Below the pieces are notes generated by a model. The model made no database searches, had not been told where the DNA came from, and was given only the letters and a program-made list of their open reading frames with translations. Position numbers and translations under genes: made by a program. Below, piece by piece: positions 13,601 through 25,000 of a stretch of 64,000 nt of DNA (positions within the stretch are counted from its first letter, which is position 1; every line of letters begins with the position of its first letter). This stretch comes from Heloderma charlesbogerti (lineage: Eukaryota > Chordata > Lepidosauria > Squamata > Helodermatidae), in NCBI GenBank assembly GCA_026122225.1, contig JANEZZ010001956.1, positions 1,986,501-2,050,500 of the forward strand, in the 5' to 3' direction.

Positions 13601-16600
13601 GATCTCTTTGGATACTGAAAGACTAATAAAAACGATGCCGAGAAACTGCAAAGCACAAAGTCCTAAAATATTGATCACAAGTCGCATTCCAATAGACAGG
13701 TACCATCATTACACTGCTGCCTATGACTACTACTATTCCTATTACTCCTCCTTTTCCTTCTATTACGACTCCTATTATTCCTACGGCTACTCCTATTTAT
13801 CCTCCTCCTTCTATTGCCACTACTAATAATGTTAATTCAAAAGTGTCTCAGCAGCTGCTATTATTATTATTAATAATAATAATAATAATGACATTTCTAT
13901 GCTGCCCTATAGATGATGAAGCTCTGTGGGCAGTTTACAAAGATTAAAACCCATTAAAATACAGCATACAAAGTTTAAAAACTATTTACATAGAACACAT
14001 AAACAGGCGGTATACACAGACAACATATATCTAAAAACAACTTTGAGCAATCAGTCATTACCATAAGACCAATCCAGGACCTGGCTAAAACTCATCATAT
14101 TGCCGCTAGGTACCGTGCAGTGATTTAGTTATTTTTTTTAAAGAACAGACGCTACCTACAGGCTTACAATCTTACTATGAATTGTTTCATAAAGGTCAAA
14201 GTTGCATATAGACTGAACGAACAAACCGTTCTTCCTCCTTCTGCCAATATCTACGGCCAAAGTGGGGAAACCTTTTCATATGAAGAGCTGTGGACTCATG
14301 GGAAAAGTCCACTGAGGGCCCGCAATGGATGATAGGAAGATATGATGGTGGATGGAATTTGCAGCACTGCAGGACCGCAGACTGCTCTCTCGCTCTCTCT
14401 GTGGTTCCCCATCCCTTCTCTACATTTCACACACACAGACATACACACGAAGCAGAAGAGGAACCCATTCCTGGGGGGTCAGTCCAGAGAGCAAGAGTGG
14501 GCCAGCAGCATCCAGAGACCTCGGATGAGGCTGAGGGCTACATGAACTTAGGCCAAGGCACATTCCCTACCCCAGGCCTAAGGAGGATATCCTACAATAA
14601 ACTAGGAGAAAGAGGACTCCCTGGACATGAGCATGACTAGCTGATTTCACACAGTAGCCCTTGCCACCGCCTGATCAGCTATATATGGGCCTAACTACAC
14701 ATTGTACTAATCACCTGGATACAGTTGACCCTGCTATTTTTCTTTACTCCTGTGTAAGTGTGCATGGTCTCAATCCGAATCAGGACCACAGAGCTCTTGG
14801 AGGGAAGGACTCAGTGGCAGCTCGTGATTCCATTTCTGGAGGGGTGGTGATTCCATTCTGGGTTTTAGTCAGAACCAGCCAAAACTCGAAAGGTGCTATC
14901 CAAGGTGCAGAACCTTATTCCTAAAATGGGTTCAGCATGCTGGACAGCACCTTTAGAGCTTTGGCTGGTTGTAACGAAAACCCAGGATGGAATCACTGCC
15001 CCTCTGGAACTGGAGTCACCAACTGCCACTGGAAGGACTAAAACTTCCCCCACTCAATTTTCTCTGAAATTCCACCCTACTTAGGGATGGGATGGTTAAA
15101 AAAAAATGCTTCCACTTATTCCAATGGAGACACTTAAAAAAAATCCCTCCCCACCCACCCCACCCCAGACATATATAGGACCGTGCCGCACGAATAGCAC
15201 AGGACCATCAAACCACGAGCCAATCCACCACGATCTAAAACATATTTGGAAAAGTTCCAGGATCCATTTAGAGAAACTAATTTTCAACCTTTCGTTACAG
15301 CTTTTGAAAGAAAAAGAAGAACCCTTTTGGATTTTATCTACTTCATTCGTGTCAGAGGAAAAGAAGTGCTGGGCATTAGAAAAAAAGAACTAGGTGGGTT
15401 TTTTAAGTGTCTAAAATTCGCATCAAGCTTGCCGACGCCAGGTGGGTGGTAACTGTCAAGCAAATACAAAAATGCTACTTGTCAGATCGTAAGAACCAGA
15501 GCAAACAGTTATTCAAAAGATAGATGGAGAGAATGTTACATTTCAGACTGAACTACTTTGTAAGCATCCCACCTGCCCATTCAGCACAGTATCATATAAG
15601 CCAATATCAATTTCCCCTTACAGCATACATCTGACAGGTGGCAAAGTACAGGACACCAGCTTTGCTTCTTAGGAGAATATCCAAAATGTTACCGACCCTG
15701 CTGTTGATCTGTCACCAGCAGCTAAATAGCCAACGATGAAGCACTAAAAGGATATATAAACTACAGATCCATCAGTTTTATGTCACAACATGTATGGCTT
15801 CCACCAAAGAATCCTGGGCAATGTCATTTGTTGCGGACTCTGAGAATTCTCCATTAGAGATCCTCAGTTGAACCCCCCCACCCCAAAAACCCCAGGATTA
15901 GAGCAGGGGTAAGCAGAATGTCCCCTTCATGGATCACTGCCTTGTTGTGGCGAAGGGGCTTGCGTAACTCAGTGAAGCCATAAGCTATGCCGTGCAGGGC
16001 CACCCAAGACGGACAGGTCATGGCAGAGAGTTCTGACAAAATGTGGTCCACTGGAGAAGGAAATGGCAACCCACTCCAGTATTCTTGCCAAGAAAACCCC
16101 ATGGAAAGTATCACAAGGCTAAAAGATATGACGCCGGAAGATGAGCCCCTCAGGTCGGAAGGTGTCCAATATGCTACTGGGGAAGAGCAGAGGGTATTTC
16201 CAAGTAGCGCCAGAAAGAGTGAAGCGGCTGGGCCAAACCCGAAAGGACACTCAGCTGTGGATGTGTCTGGTGGTGAAAAGAAAATCCGATGCTGTAAAGA
16301 ACAATATTGTTTAGGAACCTGGAATGTCAGATCAATGAATCAAGGTAAGCTGGAGGTGGTCAAGCATGAGATGGCAAGATTGAACATCGACATCTTGGGA
16401 ATCAGCGAACTAAAATGGACAGGCATGGGCGAATTTAATTCAGGTGACCATCATATCTACTATTGTGGGCAAGAATCCCTTAGAAGAAATGGAGTAGCAC
16501 TCATAGTCAACAAAAGGGTGGGAAAAGCAGTACTGGGGTACAATCTTAAAAATGATAGAATGATCTCAGTACGAATCCAAGGCAAACCATTCAACATCAC

Positions 16601-19600
16601 AGTAATTCAAGTCTATGCCCCAACCACTGAGGCCGAAGAAGCTGAGGTTGATCGGTTCTATGAAGACCTACAACACCTTCTAGAACTAACACCAAAAAAA
16701 GATGTCCTCTTCATCATAGGGGATTGGAATGCTAAAGTAGGAAGTCAAGAAATCACCGGGATAACAGGCAAGCATGGCCTTGGTGTACAAAATGAAGCAG
16801 GACAAAGGCTAATAGAGTTTTGCCAAGACAACACGCTGATCATAGCAAACACTCTTTTCCAACAACACAAGAGGCGACTCTACACATGGACATCACCAGA
16901 TGGTCAATATCGAAATCAGATTGATTATGTCCTTTGCAGCCAAAGATGGAGAAGCTCCATACAGTCAGTCAAAACAAGACCTGGAGCTGACTGTGGCTCA
17001 GATCATGAGCTGCTTCTTGCAAAATTTCGGCTTAAATTGAAGAACGTAGGGAAAACCACTAAACCGTTCAGGTATGACCTAAATCATATCCCTTATGAAT
17101 ATACAGTGGAGGTGAGGAATAGATTTCAGGGATTAGACCTGATAGACAGAGTGCCTGAGGAACTATGGACGGAGGTCCGTAACATTGTTCAGGAGGCAGC
17201 AACGAAATCCGTCCCAAAGAAAAAGAAATGCATGAAAGCCAAGTGGCTGTCTAATGAGGCTTTACAAGTAGCTCATGAAAGAAGGGAAGCGAAAAGCAAG
17301 GGAGAAAGGGGAAGATATACCCAACTGAATGCAGAGTTCCAGAGAATAGCAAGGAGAGACAAGAAGGCCTTCTTAAATGAACAATGCAAAGAAATCGAGG
17401 AAAACAACAGAATGGGAAAGACTAGAGATCTCTTCAAGAAAATTGGAGATCTCAAGGGAACGTTTTGTGCAAAGACGGGCATGATAAAGGACAAAGAAGG
17501 CAGAGACCTAACAGAAGCAGAGGAGATTAAGAAGAGGTGGCAAGAATACACAGAAGAACTATACAGGAAAGATCTGAATGTCCCTGATAGCCATGATAGT
17601 GCGGTCACTGAACTTGAGCCGGACATCCTCGAGAGTGAAGTCAAGTGGGCCTTAGGAAGCATTAGTAACAACAAAGCTAGTGGAGATGACAGTATTCCAG
17701 CCGAGCTATTTAAAATCCTAAAAGATGATGCTGTTAAAGTGCTGCATTCAATATGCCAACAAATCTGGAACACTCAACAGTGGCCACAAGACTGGAAAAG
17801 GTCAGTTTACATTCCAATTCCAAAGAAGAGCAACGCCAAAGAGTGTTCAAACTACCGCACCATTGCGCTCATTTCACATGCCAGCAAGGTGATGCTCAAA
17901 ATCCTACAAGCTAGGCTTCAGCAGTATGCGAACCGAGAACTACCGGAAGTACAAGCTGGGTTTAGAAGAGGCAGAGGAACTAGAGATCAAATCGCCAACA
18001 TTCGCTGCATCATGGAGAAAGCAAGAGAATTCCAGAAAAATGTCTATTTCTGCTTCATTGACTACGCTAAAGCCTTTGATTGTGTGGATCACAACAAACT
18101 GTGGCAAATTCTTAAAGTGATGGGAGTACCAGACCACCTTACCTGTCTCCTGAGAAACCTGTACGAGGGTCAAGAAGCAACAGTAAGAACCAGACATGGA
18201 ACAACCGATTGGTTCAAAACTGGGAAAGGAGTACGACAAGGCTGCATATTGTCACCCTGCTTATTTAACTTATATGCAGAGTACATCATGAGAAATGCCG
18301 GGTTGGATGAATCAGAGGTCGGAATTAAGATTGCCGGGAGAATTATCAACAACCTCCGATATGCAGACGATACCACCCTAATGGCAGAAAGCGAAGAGGA
18401 TCTCAAGAGCCTCTTGTTGAGGGTGAAAGAGGAGAGTGCAAAAGCTGGTTTGAAACTCAACATTAAAAAAACTAAGATCATGGCATCTGGCCCCATCACT
18501 TCCTGGCATATAGAAGGGGAAGAAATGGAAGCAGTGACAGATTTTACTTTCTTGGGCTCCAAGATCACCGCAGACGGTGACTGTAGCCATGAAATTAAAA
18601 GACGCTTGCTCCTCGGGAGGAAAGCTATGGCCAACCTAGACAGCATAGTAAGAAGCAGAGACATCACCTTGCCGACAAAGGTCCGTCTAATCAAAGCTAT
18701 GGTTTTCCCAGTAGTAATGTATGGCTGTGAGAGCTGGACTATAAGGAAGGCTGAGCGCCGAAGAATTGATGCTTTCGAACTGTGGTGCTGGAGAAGACTC
18801 TTACGAGTCCCCTGGACTGCAAGGAGGTCAAATCAGTCCATCCTAAAGGAAATCAACCCTGAGTGCTCATTGGAAGGACAGATAATGAAGCTGAAGCTCC
18901 AATATTTTGGCCACCTAATGCGAAGAGAAAACTCCCTGGAAAAGACCCTGATGCTGGGAAAGACTGAAGGCAAAAGGAGAAGGGGACGGCAGAGGATGAG
19001 ATGGCTAGATAGCATCACGGATGCAATGAATATGAAGTTGAGCACGCTCCGGGAGAGAGCGCAGGACAGGAAGGCCTGGCGTGCTATGGTCCATGGGGTC
19101 ACGAAGAGTCGGACACGACTGAACGACTGAACAACAACAAGCAGAATGTAGATCAGGACCGATTGGCTCATCTGTGTGTGGTCTCTACATCTCGTTCTAC
19201 CTGTCGTTCAAATCTTTTGAAGGTAGAGAGAGCTAGAGAGAGCTCTACGAGATGCAGGGAGCTCTACCTCTTGTTCAAATCTTCACCAAGGTTGGCTGTA
19301 GAATCCCTGTCGAAATGTCTAGAGATGGGGAGTGGCTGGATGGCGAGGAATAAGCTGAAGCTGAACCCTGACAAGACTGAGGTACTTTTGGTGGGAGACA
19401 AGAGGAGGCTGGGGGATGTTGACCTGGTGTTGAATGGGGTACGGCTACCCTTGAAAGACCAGGTCTGCAGCCTGGGGGCATTTTGGACTCCTAGCTGTCC
19501 ATGGAGGCGCAGGTGTCAGCTGTGAGTCGGACAGCGCTGTACCAACTCCATCTGATACTGCGGCTGTACCCCTTCCTTCCCGACCATCTGCTCCCATCAG

Positions 19601-22045
19601 TAATACATGCCCTGGTCTCCTCTCATTTAGACTACTGTAATGCGCTCTACGTGGGGTTACCCTTGAAGACGGTTCGGAAGCTGCAGCTGGTACAGAACGC
19701 GGTGGCTTGCCTGATTAAAGGCAGCTGCTGGCGAGATCACATCACTCCAGTGCTGACGGAGTTGCACTGGTTACCAGTTGTTTTCTGGGCCAAATTCAAG
19801 GTGTTGGTTTTGACCTTTAAAACCCTATATGGTTCCAGCCCAGCCTATCTTAAGGAGCGCCTCCAGCAACACCAGACAGGCCGCTTAACGAGATCAGCCT
19901 TGGAGGGCCTTCTTTCTGTCCCATCAGCCAGGACAGCTAGACTGGTGGGGACGAGGGAGAGGGCCTTTTCTGTGGTGGCCCCCACTCTGTGGAACTCCCT
20001 CCTTAGGGAACTCCGCCATGCCCCCTCTTTAATGAACTTCCGCCGCGCATTAAACCATGGTTGTTCAGGCAGGCATTTGGGGTGGGTTAGGGTATTTTTA
20101 GAAATATTATGTTTTTACTGTAGAATTTTATTATTTTAAACTGTTCTTTTATACACTCCGTACATTGCCCAGAGTGGCTGGGTGACCAGCCAGATGGGCA
20201 ATTAATAAATTTAATTAATAAATAAAATAAATAAATCTGAAGTAGATTCGGCAAGAATTTCTGACACCCAATTGTTTTAACAAGAGCAGTAAGGAAATTA
20301 CTCTTCTCCAGCCCTGTCACCCCCAAATTATACTGCCAAAGTAAAAAAAGCTTGGAGAAACCAGAAGTAGATTTTTGTATGGAAGAACTGTGAGCTCTGT
20401 TCACTTCTGCTACTCAAAACAAATCCCTGGGCTCGGAATTCTTTAATTCTAGGTTTATGTCTTTTCCACGAGGCTCTGGTTGGGGTTGTAGTATCTTGGG
20501 GTTCTAGTAAAAAGCAAAGTAAATCTCTCTGTCCAGCCCTGGACTAAAATATCGAGGATTCTGAGGGGAGAGGCAACAGCCTTATACTACCTTGTGAAGT
20601 TTATGTTTTAGAATATTTATATTATAAAGTATTATTCTATTCCTGCCTCAAACTAAACACGACATACATCTCAAAAGTGGCTCGCAAGTTTAGAATTCGA
20701 ATATATATTAAAAACAATGAAGGAAATGAAAAACATCACAGACAGAAGCAAAAGCGAGTAACTTGCCTGTTAAGCAGAAGAAGAAAAATACACAAGAGAC
20801 AAGAACAGCATTCCCTCAAAGTAAAAAGGGTCTTGAACACATAAGAAAATAAGAACAAAGAAAGAGCCCTGCTGGATCAGACCAAAGGTCTGGATTAGGG
20901 GTTTGGAAGCTTCTCTCCCATTTTTGATTACCCTAAGCTTGTTGCATCCACCAGACCCATGCTCTGGTAGCTTCCCTCGTGGACTACAACATGCTGTGTA
21001 TGGGGCTGCCTTTAAAATCGTTCGGTTTAAAAACAGGCAGTTTGACCATGGTTTGTCAGCTGCACTGGCTCCCCTTCATTTCCAGTGCTGGTTTCAACCT
21101 TTAAAGTTTTAAATGGCTTGGGACCAGGTTGCCTGAAAGACCACCTCCTTCCATATGTACCTACCCGAACCTTAACATCTTCCTAAGAGGCCCTACTCCA
21201 AGTGCCCCTGCCGAATGAAGTGGGTGATAACCAGGAAGAGGAGCGTTTTCGGTCGGGACACCTACAGAGGTTCACGTGGCATCATCCCCATGGTCTTTTA
21301 GGCATCAGGGGAAGACCTTTCTGGTCACCCAGGAGCCTTTTAAATAATTCACAGAGTCTGGGCCTTCCAGAAGCCCCTAATCCCAAATGAGCAGAATCCC
21401 TTGAAAGAGGTCCCATGAACACTCCACCATCCCAAGAGAAGGGCTTTGGAGCTAGGATTACGCAAGTAGCGGGCTGGAGTTTTAATGTCATCATTTTTAG
21501 CTGTTGATAGATCTTTTTCTTCACATTTAATGGGGTTTTACATTTTATAACTGCTTTTAACTATTGCCAGCCACCACAAGCTTTCAGAATACACCACGCT
21601 ATAAATAAGATTAAAAAGGTTCCACGCACGACTGCTGCCAAAATCGGCAGCTACAAGTCTAGTACCCCTCTCCCTTCAGTGTGTAGTAAAGCTTCCCCAT
21701 GTCATTGCATGATGCTGCTGTGTATTTCCCCATCCTATGTAAATGGCTAATACTGCAGGACTATTGAAACAGGGGAACAAACAACACAATGATGTGATGT
21801 GATGGAGAAATGGGGAGCAGAACACACAGCGGTTGTTTTCAGAGGTAGCCTTCCTTTTTGCCTAATATCTATTTGGCCCTAAGGCAGGCACAGAAAGCTA
21901 GGCCACCCCCATGTGATCAAAAACACACACTTGTATTTTTCTAGCTTGAACTTTAACACCTCCCACAAACTCTGGCCCACTCATTAATTAAGGGAGATTA
22001 ATCACCTGCACAAAGACAAACTGCTGCTAAGAAAAAGTGGAAAAG

Positions 22046-22076
<31 letters not shown>

Positions 22077-25000
22077 AGAGAGAGGGACTCCCACTAGATC
22101 CATATGTTTATTCTTTCAATTCACTGAGATTATTGCAGATTTTACAAGAGAGCAAGAAAAGAAGTAATTCAAACTCAGTTACCTTTGTCAGCTGCTGTTC
22201 AGAAGAGAAACCCAGACCAAACACAGTGTTAGCCCTGCTATCTGCCCACTGGCCAAACTTCTGCGATGTTTTTGTGAAGGTCATATTAGGTGTGATTGTG
22301 CTATTTATAATCACCTGAAAAAGAACATACACACACAAAACACAAGGAGAACACAATTTTTAGAAGTGTATAAGAAACAGCAATTTACAAAGTAGTTGGA
22401 GGTGCATTAGAAATATTCAGGTTGATTACCAGGTTCCAAAATTACATTTGGTTGCAAGTTTCTTAATTACTCTGAAGTTTTACACTGTAAGTCGCATCGG
22501 GGACCTTTTCCAGGCTGAAAGGCAACTCATGTTTTTCCAAACAAATTGCAGCAGATCAATATTCCAATCCTGAATTTAGAAAACTATAGTCCAAGGCTTC
22601 TAAACAGTCAACAGGTTGCTTTAATACCTAGTGAGGACCAGAGGTGCGAGAACCGGGCTTAGCTGGGAACAGCTGGGTTGAAGGAGTCTTTCTGATATCG
22701 ACTTGATGAGAACAACTAGCCATTAAGAGGGTTAGGAAATGTGTGCCTTAAACCTTACATTTGCCAGAACCTGGGAATGAATACAGAGCTGAACCAATTG
22801 CACAAGCAACCGAAGCATAAGAACGTAGGAACAGTCATGCTGGATCAGACCAAGGGCCCGTCTAGTCCAGCATTCTGGTCACACATTGGGATGTTGGAGG
22901 AATCCGGTTGCGGGGTAGAGGTCAACAAGCTTTTGTTGGCTCGGCTCCCCAGACTCTGTTCTGTCTTCCGCCAGCTACCTTGACTCGGTGCGCAACGAGT
23001 CTGGCCAGCTGGTAGAATTTCCGCGATTCTTTATATTAAAAAATTTGTGCAAATTATGGACATAATTTGCGCAATTTACAGCCATAATTTGTGCAAATTA
23101 TGGACCTCTGCGTGATATACAACCGTAATTTGCGCAAATCTCTAATTGTGCAAATTACAACCGAGACAAAAAAAATGTGTTAAAAGTCCTTGGAACTCGG
23201 GAAGACCATGCAGCTTGGCTAGCAAAAGCAAGCTGAGTTGGGTACACCATGGAAGCCTGGCGAGCGCTCAAAGGGCCAGATTTCCCAGCAATGAACATCC
23301 CTTTTCACACAGTGGCCACCAGCTGCCTGCAGGAAACCCACAAGCAGAACCTAAGTGCAACATCACCCACCCACCCATGTTCCCCAGCAACTGATGTACA
23401 TAGTAGTAACTTGTGAAACTACTAAGAAGGAATCTGTCTGGAGGACCCTGTGAGATCACACAATGCACTAGATATGCATGTGAGACAACTGTAAAGTAAA
23501 GGTAAAGGTGTCCCCAACCAGTCGTGTCCGACTCTAGGGTGCGGTGCTCATCTCCATTTCTAAGCCGAAGAGCCAGCGCTGTCCAAAGATGCTTCCGTGG
23601 TCATGTGGCCGGCATGACTGAACACCGAGGTACACGGAACGCTGTGACCTTTCCCGCCAAAGCGGTACCTATTTATCTACTTGCAATTTCTTGCTTTCGA
23701 ACTGCTAGGTTGGCAGGAGCTGGGACTGAAGACGGGAGCTCACTCCGTCACGCGGCACTTGGGTCTCCAACTGCTGTCCTTCCGGTCTGCAATTCAGCGT
23801 CTTAACCACTAAGCCACCGTGGCCCCATCTGTGTGGGATCTGTGTGGGAACATCCACACAGACAACTGTGTGGATGTTAAAAACACGTCTGGTGAGTTCA
23901 CATATAAAGCAGGGATGGGGTGACGGCCTGCTCTCTGCTGAAAACCCTGGAGAGCACCAGCTGCCAGTCAGAATAGCCCTGGGGTGGCAGCCTGGTGCCC
24001 CCCAGATGTTCTGGACTACAACTCCTATAAACTCCAGCCAGCATCACCAATTATCAGGGATTATGGGAGTTTTAATCAAAAACATCTGGAGGGCACCTAC
24101 ACTGGAGTAGGCAATACTAGGCAAGATGGACAAATAAACTGGCCTGGAGTAAAGCAGCGTTCTATTACACACACACACACACACACACACGCAAAGATGC
24201 CAGAATCAAGCCTCAAAACAGTAAAAAAAAAAAAAAAGCCAAATGCAAGAACATTCATTATGATAGATTATAAATTGAATAGCCAATAGAAGGCGCTAAA
24301 AGCCCTTCCTCCACCTACTCTCCCCACCTTAGTGAAGAGGCGAGATGGTGACACTGGGTGCTTTCAGATGAAGCTTTTCCATGCAACCAACCTGTCTCAT
24401 TCATAGAAATTAAAGGGTGGGATCAAGACATTGTTGTCATCCATTTGTAACCCTCCCACCACTTCTTCCATCTTTTTCTTACTGTGGAAAATCCGCTAAA
24501 GACGAAATGACCGAACAGCTGGACAATGGCTTACATACACAAGCAGGTCAAAACAGGCCAACAGAAGGGGTGCCATTCTGCTTCCCTCCCTTGCAGAGTG
24601 GCTGGCCACCAATGGAGTCTGAGAGGTAGGTCTAGAATCAGTGCTCGGCATATTCAGGCAGCTGCCGTGGCCCACAAAGCCCAGCTGGCAATTTCCTGCA
24701 ATACTCAAGAATGCCCGAAGTAGCACTGAATGCCCTAAGTAGCACTCTGGGGCATTGTGGGAAATATATAATAGAAGCCAAGGAATGCTGCAGCTGTGTA
24801 AATGCAGAAAGTGGGGGGACTAGAAGCTATTATGGCAAGGGCCCCCTCAAGCCTGGATCTGGCCCTGCTGCAGGGGGTCAAGTGATAGACTGACGGAGAA
24901 GGTCTCCCTCTCCTTCCAGCAACGAAACATGTGATTAGCAAGGAACTGCAATGCCAGTTGATGTTTGTTAAGTGCATTTGACAGAGTTTCCATCTGAAGC

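Larger units (their letters stand above)
10476..22182 (-). other. HOMER2: HOMER2 intron 3
   Basis: This 11.7-kb intron holds MITEs, CR1 and L2 remnants, the full-length BovB LINE and a TG microsatellite at 22,046-22,073. I see nothing I can classify in 11,130-12,540, 12,880-13,690, 14,020-14,800, 15,040-15,900, 20,230-20,835 and 21,615-22,040. Confidence 0.85.

Noticed and set aside
13524..13826. 100-codon Tyr/Ser-rich ORF
   Set aside because: The second half is a translation of a degenerate TAY/TCY triplet tract, and no homolog or exon context is seen.
17273..18694. Long minus-strand ORFs within BovB copies (166 and 174 codons, and their counterparts at 46-48 kb)
   Set aside because: They are shadows opposite the conserved ORF2 and recur in each BovB copy for that reason.
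23020..23165. CRISPR-like array of short repeats
   Set aside because: The repeated units are short palindromes with irregular spacing in a vertebrate MITE.
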